Source: Poa pratensis
Taxonomy: Eukaryota; Streptophyta; Magnoliopsida; Poales; Poaceae
Assembly: GCA_947311845.1 (NCBI GenBank)
Contig: CAMZMU010000117.1
Location: 78,136,561 to 78,200,560, forward strand
Direction: 5' to 3'
Length of the DNA: 64,000 bases
Part shown: positions 11,575-23,626 of the stretch, piece by piece
How the letters are laid out: each line of letters begins with the position of its first letter
How positions within the stretch are numbered: the stretch's first letter is position 1
Made by a program: the position numbers and the translations under genes
Notes under the pieces: model-generated
Told to the model about the DNA's origin: nothing
The model's database searches: none
The model's input: the letters and a program-made list of their open reading frames with translations, nothing else

Positions 11575-12243
11575 TTAATCTTTGACAATCTTGTGTCCGT
11601 TGGGTTGGGCTTGGCTCTTCACGCTCTTCAGTCTGAGTAGAGGCATTAGCGAAGGTCCGGAAAGACTTTCCCTTCTGTGGAGCGCCGGGATTGGCCTTGG
11701 TTTTCTTTGGTTTCTTGGTGAAGGGCAATCTCTGCAGATATGTCCTGGCTCGCCGCAGGCATAGCACTCCCCATTCTTCTGCTTTAACTGAATATCGTTG
11801 AACTGGCGGCACTCTTCCAGACTGTCTATCAGATCTGTGGTACATGCACCACACTCCAGGCTGGCCATCTTTGTGCAGAGGAATCTTGAGCTCTTGGGGC
11901 ACGTAAATGAGAGGATTTCTAGGTGAGGATCATCCTCCATGCTCTGATCTGGGCCTTCGCCTTTCAGAGGCTGCGCTGCAGGTGTCACGTCGGAGCAGAG
12001 TTCCTCCCTTTCCTCGTGCGTCCACGAGGGGGAAGGTACATCGATGCTCATGGCGTTTTCCTGAGGCCTTTCCTCACTAATTAAAGGACTGACATACGCC
12101 GCTGGTCGTACAAACTGCACTCCAAAGTCCCGACCCTTGGTGGCGGAGGTCGACGAGGGCTCCCCTAGGACGAAACCGAGCCCTGGATACCGCAGAAACT
12201 CCATGGCTGCCTTAGCCTTTCTCTTCTTTGTCATCTTGGCCAC
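11575..12243 (-). CDS. Gag-like protein with CCHC zinc knuckle
   Basis: A 222-residue ORF that starts with a basic stretch (MAKMTKKRKAKA). The only firm motif is a retroviral-type zinc knuckle C-x2-C-x4-H-x4-C at residues 160-173, which in gag proteins binds the element RNA. Basic, Pro-rich sequence follows. A normal gag core domain is not recognisable. The start lies about 160 bp downstream of the primer-like site in the element's own direction, where gag is expected. Reading continues in another frame towards 11108, so the gene may be frameshifted. Confidence 0.6.
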   Translation of the reverse strand: MAKMTKKRKAKAAMEFLRYPGLGFVLGEPSSTSATKGRDFGVQFVRPAAYVSPLISEERPQENAMSIDVPSPSWTHEEREELCSDVTPAAQPLKGEGPDQSMEDDPHLEILSFTCPKSSRFLCTKMASLECGACTTDLIDSLEECRQFNDIQLKQKNGECYACGEPGHICRDCPSPRNQRKPRPIPALHRRESLSGPSLMPLLRLKSVKSQAQPNGHKIVKD

Positions 12244-12405
12244 GATTCGGCGCCTCGCCTGTGAGAGCCGAAACTGATGCTGCTCCGAAGGCGCCGGGGT
12301 CTTGAAGCAGATCTTGTCACGGACGAGAAGCTCGACGCAGAACTTGACGATGAACTTGACGCTGAACTAAGTCGATGAAGAAGAAGACGAATCCAGCGCT
12401 TGCAC

Positions 12406-12423
12406 CCCCTACCTGGCGCGCCA
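12406..12423 (-). promoter_or_regulatory. Primer-binding-site-like sequence next to the minus-strand LTR
   Basis: On the minus strand TGGCGCGCCAGGTAGGGG begins 2 bp after the LTR end, the usual place for the tRNA primer site. I cannot name the tRNA with confidence. Confidence 0.6.
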
Positions 12424-12425
12424 GA

Positions 12426-13388
12426 TGTCGTGTCTCGGATGACGGACACCGGGAGTAGATGATACCCCCTTTTTAGGTTCGGCACGGGCGCGAAGGAGGC
12501 TGGAAGACGTCTTACCCGGGAGCAAGGACGCCAAGTTCTTCGTCGAGAGGGAGAGATCGAACAACACAGCAGGACACACGGAGTTACCCAGGTTCAGGCC
12601 GCCCGGAGGCTAAAAGCCCTACTCCTGCATGTCTGGATTGAGAGGTTCATCATGAAGTGGTGTACAAGGGTGTTCTGGGGTGAACCCGGCAGAGTTTCGG
12701 CCGGAGGTAGACGAAGAGCAGATCCTGCCCTGGGGAGATCACCTCTCTCTCTACCTTCCGAACCCTAGTCTAGTCTTGCCGGAGCTCTAGCTTGCTTCTA
12801 TCTTGGTTCGTCCTCCCCTCTTCGGTGCCATGGTCCTCCTTTTATAGGCTAAGGGGATCCGACATGGGCACGCGAGAGGTGTGAGGGGTCTTGGCGGGAA
12901 AAACCCCTCGGCGGTCCTTGGAGGAGACGTGGCACTCTCTCCTCCAAGCATTTCTGAGGAGGGCGGCGTGGTCGTCCGCCCTTGGAAAAGGTGGGACGGA
13001 CAAAGCCTGTCCGCCCCACCAACTACGCTCGTGGCAACGTCACCAGGGCGCGGCCTTCATCTTGGCGCCCAAGTCTTCCACCAGCTTCCGGCGAGCTGGC
13101 GATCTTATCCTCTCGATGGTACGGATGGATACCCGGGGGTGCGCCTGGTCTCCTGCCGGAGCACGGACCCGCGGGTGTCCTGCCTGGTTCTCCGGGCGAG
13201 GGGTGACCCGGAAGGTCAGCTGGTCCTTAGCCGCAGACTTGTTGTCGAACTTGTCGGGTGTCCTTGAGGCAGATGGGCTGACCCATCTGCTGTACTTGAC
13301 TCCTTGCCTTGTCCATCTTCTTGGTGGGCCCCAGTGGAGGACCCACTTTGGCAGCATCAGGGGAACCCCATGTTCCACTGCTGCGACA
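12426..13388 (-). repeat. LTR of the minus-strand Gypsy-type element (963 bp)
   Basis: Bounded by TGTCG at 12426 and CGACA at 13388. On the minus strand a TATA box (TATAAAAG, 12839-12846) lies about 400 bp before the LTR end, so R-U5 runs towards the primer site and the zinc-knuckle ORF. The inner boundary is firm. The outer boundary rests on the terminal inverted repeat alone because the partner LTR is outside the window. Confidence 0.7.
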
Positions 13389-14828
13389 CCACCGCACAAC
13401 TCTGCAGCGTCGACTCCCTCCACTGCACAACTCCGCCGCGTTGACTCCGGTCCACCGCGCCGACTCCGCTCCCGACACTCGGGGGCTGCGCTGTACAGTC
13501 TACAAAATTACTTCGGACGCACCCACGCCTCGTTGATTTCGTCCGCGACGTCGACTCGTCCGCCGCATCGACTCCCATCGGAGCGCTAACGCGCACCCGA
13601 CAAAATATTCAAGTAGGTCCTCTCCGGAGTCGACTGAGATTAATCACGACAATGGGCACTCGACAGTGTCGACAAGATGAATCCTCCTATGAGTCGATTA
13701 AAACAGTCATACACTGTACTTACAAAGGAGAACTTTACCTCCACTATAGCCTGGGTTGCATCCGCTGCAAATAACACCTGGAAGCCGCATCTACGTTGTG
13801 AAGATAAGACACACCGATCAGTTGAGTAGGGCCAGGGCCCACACCGGCTGCGCTTACCCTGTACATTTCCGTGTCTGCGACATGATGAAAAATCCCGACG
13901 GACGCGTTGGGTACCCATTTACTGATGCTGGAGTTTGGCTCTATAAGACCTCCGCGGCCTGAGTCAAGCTTCCCCAGGCTACTATAGCTAGCAAGGTGTT
14001 TGCCCTACAGCAATTAGCCAGCCCCAATCCGTCGAGTGCGCTGGGCCTGTTAAGCTCACAACCCCCAAACAAATGTAAACAAGATACGAGTCGACGTACT
14101 TCCGACTAACAACCTCCTCTGGCAAAAGGCACCTGATGAATCCTCGACTATGAGTCTCTGCCCGATTCTTCGAATCGACCAGACACTCGGGGGCTACTCC
14201 CATCGGGAGCGCTGGACGCACACCCGATGTACTACCGAGTCAAAAGCATCAGACAATGCAGCAAGGGCGCGAAGACTGAGCCCAAGTTGAGCACCTCCTT
14301 GGACAGCTAAAATTTCATCGACTACTCCCATCGGGAGCGCACTCGCCATCGGCTCGAGTGCTACGCGATCCTCAAAGTCGGTTCTCTATAGTCTGCATCG
14401 GTATTCTCAAAGTCGGGTTTAGCCTGTATCACATTCTCAAATTCAGGTTCTCTAGCCCGCACTGGATTTCTCAAAGTCGGGTTCTCTATAGCCTGCATCG
14501 GATTTCTTAAAGTCGGGTTCTCTATAGCCCGCATTGGTATTCTCAAAGTCGGTTTTCTATAGCTCGCATTGGTATTCTCAAAGTCGGTATCTCTATAGAC
14601 CGCATCGGATTTATTAAAGTCGGGTTTCTTACATCCGCATACAATTTATTAATATCGGGTTTTCTTACACCTACACTGGATTTCTCATAAATGATTCAAC
14701 TCTCAAAACATGGTTAATACAGTCATCACATGGTCATCAACGTACCCGACGCATCGACTACGCCTACTCGACATGCTACTCTTAGTCTCTGCCCGATTCT
14801 TCAAATCGACCAGACACTCGGGGGCTAC
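13389..14828 (+). mobile_element. Non-coding 3' interior of a second Gypsy element
   Basis: Belongs to the element whose 3' LTR starts at 14829. It repeats ACTCGGGGGCT (13479, 14186, 14817), the last copy acting as the polypurine tract, and has several copies of CCCATCGGGAGCGC. No ORF of note. Its 5' part must lie left of the window, beyond the element inserted at 13388. Confidence 0.65.
14370..14690. repeat. Minisatellite, about nine units of about 35 bp
   Basis: The unit has the form TCTCAAAGTCGGGTTCTCTA followed by TAGCCCGCATTGGTAT, repeated head to tail with point changes and one shortened unit. It lies in the 3' interior of the Gypsy element, shortly before its LTR. Confidence 0.85.
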
Positions 14829-15275
14829 TGACGTGGGCATACCCTCCGGGCACCCCACCATTGGCGTACCCGATGCGATCCATTCTACGGCCCAGCTGGT
14901 GGCCCAATGAAGCCCAAGAAGCCACGACTTGAAGTACAAGACGTAGTCTATTAGAACTTATGTAAACCCTACCTGGCTCCCTTTATAAAGCCAGGCAGGG
15001 GCACCCTTTAGACAAGTAACAGAGATACGAGGCACAACAGATAGGCATAACCCTAGCGAGACCATGTCTCACCCCATCATCATTACGGCCACCATGTAAT
15101 CATCCATCAATACAGATTAGACAAGCAGGATGTAGGTCTTTACCTCACAATGAGGGGCCGAACCTAGATAAATCCTTACTTGTCAGCCGTCCGAAACTAC
15201 CAACGCGCCAACTTCTCGCTCTATACGAAACCCTAGGTATCACATCATGAGATTTGCCGTGGTAACCCCACGTCA
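14829..15275 (+). repeat. 3' LTR of the second Gypsy element (447 bp)
   Basis: Starts TGACGTGGG, ends CCCACGTCA, and is preceded by the polypurine tract ACTCGGGGGCTAC. TTTATAAAG near 14992 is a likely TATA box. The 5' LTR is outside the window, so the flanking GCCTG (15276-15280) cannot be tested as a target duplication. Confidence 0.8.
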
Positions 15276-15384
15276 GCCTGGATCACACTCTGGCAGTCTG
15301 TTTCAATAATGCCCGTGAATCACTGGTTCTCGCTGAGCTGACGCAGGGCCCTAAGGCATGCCATAGCTTCGGCCTCCTCCGCAT
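15276..15384. other. Short flank between LTR and duplicated block
   Basis: No gene or clear element seen. Confidence 0.4.
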
Positions 15385-17480
15385 GACTACATGATCTTGG
15401 ATAATCCTCTGCTTTGGCTGCTCTTAAACAAAAAGGAAAGTTTGCACTTATCCTTGTGATTTTTTGTGAGTGTGGATGGTCACTCGAGCTCCATCGATGT
15501 CACTGCACCATGTCGTTCACACCATACATGCAGCATTAGTGTAGCTAAATCCTGGACAGAATCGCCCACTACTTTGAACAGAGTGACCGAAGGAGCCACG
15601 AGATCTCACTCTCATCGATACTGGGCAGAACTCTATCCAGTGAGACATACTCATCGTTATTCCCGACACCTCTCATTCCCGCGTACGTGTATCCCTTCAG
15701 TTATTCCCTGATTCTCTTTTTTGATCTGTTCATGTGATCATCACTAACCTGGAGCTGTAATTTATCTAGCGCTACCAACACACCAGTGAAGCGGAAGAGA
15801 TGCGGCTTTCTGTTCATATTCGGACAAAGATATTATTCGGACAAAGATATATAGTGGGTTATATATAAGGGTAGGGAGGACCAGGCGCTGGCCTGGTGGC
15901 TGATGCTCCGGTGTGGAACCAGCCCGCCTGGGTTCGAATCCCAGCTGTGGCATACTCGAAAAATCGAGTCCCAGCTGTGGCATACTCGAAAAATCGAGTC
16001 CCAGCTGAGACATACTCGAATAAACCGGGTGTCTCATCTACCTACCAACGTATGATCAAGGGAGGGATCATTCCCCCATTGGCAACGTTTTTTATATATA
16101 AGGGTAGGAAATAATTTATGAACAACACCGATAGCTGGTGGAGCATTGCTTGTTTCTTTCTTTCAAGGGGTGAATGCGCATGAGCTACCTAGGTGTGCTA
16201 GGGACATTTTAATTTATGAACAAAACAATTTGGGTCGACAGCTTGTGCTAACATGAACCTGTACACTATTGCGTTCTTACGACTGAGCAGTTTCGACTTT
16301 ATTCACTTCGCAACGTGACTAGGGGCATGATGGCGAGATCGACTAATTAGTCCACACAATTGACTATGTATTCTTTGCTTTTACGTACATCCTTACAAAA
16401 GCATCATTTAGCAATATCTCATTCATGTTTTTTGGGCATCTCATTCAAGTTTTTTTTTAGGGAACACCTTATTCACGTTCGAAGTTGGTTCTCTTAATTC
16501 TCTAAAAAAACATTAAATAAGAAGATAATATTGGACAGGAAGTGCACGTGCGGTTTAAGACGCCAAGGAGAAGTACTCTCGTGCTGCACATAAAAATGAA
16601 AACAAATATTTAAAATGTACATCAGGGGAAAAGTAAAAATTGGCAACAAGTGGAGCTTAGCCACACCACACTGTTAAGTTTGTTAACATATACAAATTGG
16701 ATAGAGGCGAAGAATTTTGATCCTACTTCCCTTATGTTTCTTGACGTGTGTATGCACTATTGCACTTAAACAGTGTCTGTTTTACACATTCGTGCAACTG
16801 TTTACCCACATGTTTGAATTCTTGTGAAAATCTCAAGTCTGAACTACAAAAGCATAAAACCAATAAAAAAGGATTCAGGTGAAGAAAAAAGAAAGCCACA
16901 TGCCACGAGATCGAAACATAATATCTTTCAGCTGCAATGTTATCTTGTTTCATAAATATTTTATTTGTAGACCCCAAAAACAAATTCGGAAGATGAAAAC
17001 AGATACATTTTTTGCATCCATAAATATATTTTCCCTTAATACATAGTCGATCAAGTTCACATAGAGACGTCTATGTGTTATCTTTGGACTGTAGAGTTGC
17101 AGCCATAATCACACGACTAGCTAGTAGGTAAAAGGAACACATACACAGAGTGTAACATTTCACTTCAGTCAAGGACTTCAGTGTCAAAATGGTGTTTGGT
17201 GTCTTAGACGTCTGGCTAAGCGACGATTGCTGATATCTCACATTCCCACGGTTCCTACATTTCTAATGTCCCTTTTCTCACCGTGTACTTGTATGTGACT
17301 AAGCTAGTGCAACAAACATTACAAAAGCTTGTACAATAAATATCCGAAGATTAACTGAAAAATACATAGCTCACATCTACTCGGGTGAATATGGAGTGAT
17401 TTATATAATGGGCAATGGCTGCAAAGAATTATTCACGAAAATGAAGGGAGGTACACATTTAATTTTGAGTGTATAGGTAA
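15385..17480. repeat. Diverged tandem duplication, copy A
   Basis: Matches 18595-21840 in the same orientation in many blocks: CATGACTACxTGAxCTTGG at the start, the CATGAGCTACC block near 16180, TTTCTTGACGTG near 16736, and GGAGTGxTTTATATAATGG near 17391. No conserved ORF is seen. Copy A carries a SINE that copy B lacks. The ancestral function, if any, is unknown. Confidence 0.75.
15876..16091 (+). mobile_element. tRNA-derived SINE with 17-bp target duplication
   Basis: Flanked by TTATATATAAGGGTAGG at 15859-15875 and 16092-16108. Contains a Pol III B box (GGTTCGAATCC, near 15931) and an A-box-like TGGCCTGGTGG near 15889. It ends in a short T run, as some grass SINEs do. Inside, a segment of about 30 bp (CCCAGCTGTGGCATACTCGA and onward) is repeated three times. 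Copy B of the surrounding duplication has no insertion here. Confidence 0.88.
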
Positions 17481-18594
17481 TAAACCTTTTCCCTACGAAT
17501 CTACGATGGCGTGATTGAAGTGCTACCACATGTAACCACCGTCCTTGTAACTAGAAGTTCTCTTCCTAGCATGCAGGTAATCACACTCATTGGAGATTTT
17601 TGTCCTAACTAACTAATTCAAGATTACGCCAGCATTAGGGCATCTAAGTTGTTACATGGGGACAAAGTGTATCCAAAGTTCCAAACCCGGAAAAGAGAAG
17701 AAACAGCCCAATTTTATCGGGCTAAAGATTAAGGACTTTGTTTTGCGAGCCACGAAATGGATGCCGAGCAACTCTTTATTTTGAAAAATTCGAAAATCAT
17801 ATTTTACAGTTCAAAAAATGAAAAAAATCTGAATATATATTATATTGTATTCTACCAACGTATAAATCTCAAATAGAAATATGCTGTATTTTGGGCTGTG
17901 TAAAAATAAAAAAAAATCTGAATTTGAGGTAGTGAACAGTGCAAAATTTTAACTCTCCAAAATTTGACGTATTTTGTTATTTTTGTGCAGACCTAAATAT
18001 AAATTATTTTGAATTAAGATTTTGTACGTTGGTACAATATAACATCATCTACATTCAGGATTGTTTTTCAGATTTTTATTAAACTTTAAATATGGTTTGA
18101 AGTTTTTGAAATATATAGAGCTAAACTCGGCCTCCGTTTTGACTTTCCGCTTTGTTTCTCGTTGTGAATCCATCGAATAACTCGTTGCCAACCAAGCTTG
18201 TACAAAAGTGACGGGTTGACCTCCCGGGAACATAGTTCCTATGGTTTTTGCCATGTTCACCGAAGGTATAACGTGTTAGGTGAACTCGTGATTTCTAGTA
18301 TTCGTCATTGCGCCACTTGAACTTGACCAGAAAAGAAAGATTCACAGAACTTTCTTCTCCTTACCCTTCCCCTAAACTAAACTAAGACTACTAATTCGTA
18401 TTTTCCAACTCAACTAACAACCTTGGGATCTATTTTTCCTCTATGTGTATTTTACATCCCACAGTAATTTGCTAATTCAAAATTGCCTTGCAAAGTAACA
18501 ATGTCGTAAGGACATAATATACCGCTTTGGTAGCTAACCGTCAAACTTTTGAATTTCAGTGCTTAGAGACAAGATAACAATAGCGGTTACCACA
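17481..18594. other. Spacer between duplication copies, with a degenerate AT-rich element
   Basis: From about 17755 (GATGCCGAGCAACTCTTTATT) to about 18140 (AAACTCGGCCTCCG) the sequence has the look of a common grass repeat, with GCCGAG and CTCGGC at its ends. I found no target duplication and cannot name the family. No gene in the remainder. Confidence 0.35.
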
Positions 18595-19757
18595 CATGAC
18601 TACGTGAGCTTGGAGTATCCTCCGCTTTGGCCTTCGGCTGCTCTTTAACACACACAAAAAGAGAATTTCTCGCTTTTCTTGTGATTTTTTTGTTGGTGCA
18701 ATTGGTCACTGGGGCTACAGCCATGTCACTACATCATTCCTCGCACCAAGTTCATTACTACAAAAGGTTTGCAGCTCGCATACGCGCATTATCGGTGTAG
18801 GCGCCAAATCCTGGACTCATCTGGTCACTGCTCGGGCCAGAACCACCAAATGCAGCTAGGAATTTATCAAACCCTATACACACCGCTCTCAACAAATGTT
18901 TTCCAGCTAACCTCAACAGCTCTTGCCTGTACATCACCTAGGATCGCTCCGACAGCTTGTAAGAGTCTTCCTAAGTGGCGTCGTCGGGCCCGGAAAAGTG
19001 GCCAGGGTGCCCGGGCGATAAATCTGTCCCTGCCCAAATGAGTCCCAAGATCTCACTATGATCAATACTAGACCGAAATCTACCCAGTGAGAAACATATC
19101 CGTTGTTGTTCTTGAAACCTCCCATTCCCGCGTGTTCTTAACCTCTCTTCGAGCATCCCTCCATCACTCTCTCTTCGATCTGTTCATGTGATCAATACTA
19201 ACTTGGAGTTGTAAAGAAGTGACTTTATGTTCATGTTAGGACAAAGATATAGTGGATATATATAAGGGTAAAACCTATTCTCGTGGCCGGTGGCTGGCGG
19301 GGCATCTTTTTTTCTTTCATGAGGTGAATGTGCATGAGCTACCGTAGGTGTGCTAGTGACATTTTCTTTTATGTACATCTTTATACTAACATTTTAAAAG
19401 ACAACCATATTGGACCAGATGTGTACGTGCGGCTTATGACCCTAAGGAAAAGTACTCTCCTACTGGACATATAATTTAAAATGACATATTTACAAAATCT
19501 ACAAAAGGAAAATGAAGAAGCAAGAACTTGACAAACAAGTGGAGATTAGCCCGGCCACATTTTTTGTGAGTGTAAAATATGAACTTCATTAGACAGGCAG
19601 GGTTACGGAGAGATCAAGCCAGCAACTGAAGATGTTTTTCAGGTCCAGAACCTAACCAAGTTTTGGAACGTCATTCTATTCTAGCAAGATTTGCTAAAGC
19701 GGCAAACCCTAACCTGACGACGTTCCACATTTACAAAAGTACACACTCTATTTTAAG

Positions 19758-20337
19758 TAGGGGTGTAAATGGATAGGATAATTTTCGCACCGTATTCGAT
19801 TTTGAAACCGTTTTTAGGAATAATTCGTATCCGGTTTGAAGGATTACAATGGATAAGGATATCTAATTCCAAACTTAACACCCGAATATGGTATCTCAAA
19901 TAGCTCCAAATATGGATTATCCGAAAATGAAATAGGATAATCCAATGGTTTTAATCCAAATAATCTTATTTTCTACCTAAATGTCTAACTTAATAGCACA
20001 CAAAGTTTCGTTAACGACTTGCCGAGTTCATCCATTGAACGAAAACTCGCTTACACATTCGTTATACAAGCTATGGTGTATAGTTTGTTAGGCTACTAGG
20101 TTATCGAATAATTATTTCTATTGTATGGTTTGACAATGTACTTATGCGTGCACCGATCCGATTAATTTTATTTCTGCCCCGAGTCCGCTCCATTTCTGTT
20201 TCGAATCCGTGACCACAAATATTCGCCTCCAAATCCGCAACCGGTCATTATCCGCTCCGCTCTGATTTCGATGACAAAATGTGGTCAATGATATGATATA
20301 GGAAAAATCCGATCAATTCGATCCGTTTACATCCCTG
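19758..20337. mobile_element. hAT-type MITE, 580 bp, with 8-bp target duplication
   Basis: Ends are TAGGGGTGTAAATGGAT and, on the other strand, CAGGGATGTAAACGGAT. It is flanked by ATTTTAAG at 19750-19757 and 20338-20345. The 8-bp duplication and the GGGTGTAAA terminus fit the hAT superfamily. No transposase, so non-autonomous. Confidence 0.88.
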
Positions 20338-20669
20338 ATTTTAAGTAGCAAAGTTCGTAATTTCAGGAACTAGATGAAGAAAGGGATCTGTCCCTCACAA
20401 CAGAATGCGTAGCTTCCACGAGCTGAGAACAATGTGTCTCGAGCGTCTCGACGATGATGGGCAGCTGGTAATGATTCAGAACAATATGAAAACATCGGAT
20501 CACGCTAGCTTCATTACGCAGCACCATCCCCACCACACATGTTGACATATACAAAATGAATACAGGAGCACTGCAGGATGCTACTGTACTATAGATCGTA
20601 CTCAACACCATGCGGAATCGCGATTAAGATGCAGGGTATCTAGTGCCGAATGGGGGCGATAAGAGCATG

Positions 20670-20844
20670 AAAAAAAATAGCGCGCTATATCACTGCTAAT
20701 ATAGCACGCTAAAACGTTTTGAGAATTATCTCGCTATATCTATCAGTATACAATGTCTTTTTAATAACACGATATAACGCGATATATCACGTTAATAGCG
20801 TATTTTAGCGCCGGCAGTATTTTGCTATAGCGCGCTATTTTTTT
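20670..20844. mobile_element. Small inverted-repeat element (MITE-like)
   Basis: Begins AAAAAAAATAGCGCGCTATA and ends TATAGCGCGCTATTTTTTT, a near-perfect inverted repeat of about 18 bp around an AT-rich centre rich in CGATATAACGCG-like motifs. No clear target duplication, so the superfamily is not assigned. Confidence 0.6.
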
Positions 20845-23242
20845 CCTTAGGTAAGAGTGCGTAAGTAGAATATTGATCTTACTTTCGCTTTGTTTCTTGA
20901 CGTGCGTTTTGCGGTTAAGCTGTTCTATCTCTAGCTAATGGACACACGTAAGTGTTTGTGCAGCTGCTTGCCCATATGTTTAAATTCTTGTTGAAATTCT
21001 CATGTTAAAACGAAAAATGCATAAGACCAACAAAAAGGATTCAGTCAAGAACATGGAATGCCACGTGCCACGAGTTCGCAACATAAAATATGTTTAGTCT
21101 GCTTTGTTGTCTTATTTCTGAAATATTTTGTTGTTATATGCAATTTAAATATTGCAATAATTTATATTGAGAAAACGATAGCCAATTTATTGGCTAATTC
21201 GAATTCATATGTACAAGGAAGATGAAAGATGCATTTTTTCATCCATGCATCTGTTTTCCTTAGTGCCGCGCTCGATTCTCTGGCCGACAAAGCTGCATAG
21301 GTACGTCTGCCAGTCATCATCCAACGGTAGAGTTGCAGCCATACTTATATGACTAGCTAGTAAGTAAAACAAGTTAAAAAAAAAAGCTAGTAAGTAAAAA
21401 GAAGAGATACAAGGACCGCAACATTTCACTTTGGTCAACGAGTTGGATCTCATGTTCGTCTTCGGTACCTCAAAAAGCTGGCTAATCTACTATTACTGAC
21501 ACCTCATATTCCCAAGGTTCTGACATCTCTTCTCTCATCGTCTACGTGGTGTGTATGACATTGTCACCTATTTGATTTACTAAGCTAGTGCTACAAACAT
21601 CATAAAAATAGTTCAATAAATAACCCAAGACCGTCTACTTGGCATGTGTATGGGATTTGCCACATATTTGATTTACTAAGCTAGTCCTACAAACATTGTA
21701 CAAACTAGTTCAACAAATACCTGAATATAATTAAAAGTACATAGCTCACATCTACTCAGGTGATGAAGATGGAGTGGTTTATATAATGGACAATGGCTGC
21801 AAAACATTATTCATGAAAATGAATGCAGGTACGCATTTTTACATTTCCCGCCTTCAGTGTTTCATTAGAGTCCCCATTTGGTGTCTTAGTCCAAAACAAC
21901 TACATTTTTCAAAACAAAAAAATTTCAAGACTGTACAAATTTCTTCTATCAGACCATCGTTGGGCATTTTGCATCACCGACAGTCGTTGCCCAAAAGTGA
22001 AAAAATCCAGTCAGCAGCTTTTTCATTAATTTCCAACCTAATTAGTGAATCGATCAGCTCGTGAAGTTTAGTTCTTCCTACACGATCCATGTACATATCA
22101 CACATATTTCTTATCAACGGGAAAATAAGCACTCTATAAATACATTTCTTCTAATTTTTGTGTGTGTTAAGAAGCTTAAGTAGAAATGGCAGAAAAAATC
22201 GGCGACTAAAAGATAAATAGCTCATACATGTGGATCACTCAAACATCCACATAAAGGTGATAATTTATGTTTTCTGGATCATAATTTTATATATTTTTCA
22301 TAAATTTTATCGAATCATTGAAAGTTCTTACATCTTACTATTTCTAGCTTGGAATATTTTTAAAATATAATAACAAGAAATGTTGGAAATTAAATTCACA
22401 AATTGCACAAATGAAGATGCCATAATCTTGCACAAATAGTAGCATTATTACTGGTACTCATGCAGCTGGTAAACAAAAGTACCAAGGTACGGGACACACA
22501 GGTAAACTTCGTCGTGTAGGAACAATGTCACATCCTCGGTTATGGACATAATTCTGATAAGCCACGTTGTTTGGTAATTTCGAACTTTGAGGAATAACAT
22601 GATACCATTCGTTGAATGTTAAACTTGCTTAAAGAACTTGAGTTCTTGGTAGCTTGGAATGGCTATGTTAATGTTGATCTTGGAACGACCATGAATATGT
22701 TAGCATGTAAATGGCTTGTGACTGTCGGTTCAGAGTGACCTTGCGAACTTTCATATGTAAACTTATGTAAATTGCCGATGACATTTCAAAGGTAAGAGGT
22801 GGTAAGCTACTTGTTTGCATTTAGTCCACCCATTAAGCTTGGACACTATCTTTTTAATTTCCATGCTTTGTTGATGTTAATTCTATCTCTATGCCATGTT
22901 TATTTGATGTTGACTTCCGAGTATGTCCTAAGTACTTCCTCAAGAGACGAACTAGGAAGTATCCCAACCACTATCAGTGGTTATGGATCCTGACCGTTGC
23001 CTTGTTTCTCGTCTACGTTTGTATTTGTTGTTGGCTTTGTCTAGTAAATAATGTACATAGTTGATGCACGAGTTGAGAATTTCCTTTGTTTGCCTTGCCG
23101 CTGTTGTAATAATTTGAACCTAAACATTATAATTATAATATCAAGTTGTATCATGTGCCAAAAATATATCTTGGACGGTGCATGGGGTACCAAATTTTAA
23201 TGTATCAGGGTGCCAAGAAGCATGCAATTCTCAGTAAACAGC

Positions 23243-23244
<2 letters not shown>

Positions 23245-23293
<49 letters not shown>

Positions 23294-23304
23294 CCCCCCC
23301 CCCC
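23245..23304. repeat. 60-bp cytosine homopolymer
   Basis: An unbroken C run apart from one G at 23293. Such a run could form an i-motif (G-quadruplex on the other strand), and it is also a place where sequence length is unreliable. Confidence 0.95.
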
Positions 23305-23626
23305 AAATTTTTTATAATAAGATGTTATTTTGGTACGTAGATATGAGTCGCCTTGACATCTAACTACCTTGCCAAGTGCAATTAACATGGTAGTAAAAAA
23401 TGTGTATTTTTTATCATGACGGGTCAATAAAACACCTCCTTTAAGTTCAATGTTACTATAGAGGTGTGGTATATTGTTCAACTGGTTTCTTTTTTGTACG
23501 ACCTCGTAGCGTGTTAAACAAGTCCAGCAAATTGGCTTAATTGGCTTCATCTTTTTCAAATCAAACAAATTATTAGTATGTCAGGAATCGAACAAATTAT
23601 TAGTAGTGTCAAGACGAAACCTAGTA

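Larger units (their letters stand above)
1..13388 (-). mobile_element. Minus-strand Gypsy-type LTR element, 5' part, truncated by the window edge
   Basis: Read on the minus strand, this is an LTR (12426-13388), a primer-site-like sequence, a zinc-knuckle ORF, about 0.5 kb of non-coding DNA, and then a large gene on the opposite strand. No reverse transcriptase, RNase H or integrase is visible. The left LTR lies outside the window, so the element cannot be closed and its target duplication cannot be tested. A complete younger LTR element (264-7751) is nested in it. An antisense ORF is known from Grande/Tat-type Gypsy elements, and that lineage is my inference. The missing pol suggests a non-autonomous derivative, although pol could lie left of the window. 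Confidence 0.7.
18595..21840. repeat. Diverged tandem duplication, copy B
   Basis: Partner of 15385-17480. It is longer because it holds a 580-bp hAT MITE (19758-20337), a smaller inverted-repeat element (20670-20844) and some unmatched sequence. Small internal repeats such as CTAGCTAGTAAGTAAAA near 21352-21400 are also present. No ORF is conserved with copy A. Confidence 0.75.

Noticed and set aside
12891..13589. Plus-strand reading frame of 232 codons at the LTR border
   Set aside because: It crosses the LTR boundary at 13388 and has no recognisable motif.
14361..14546. Repetitive minus-strand peptide (RNPMQAIENPTL type)
   Set aside because: Translation of the 35-bp minisatellite.
23146..23568. 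Poly-proline and poly-glycine ORFs
   Set aside because: They are translations of the 60-base C run and its complement.
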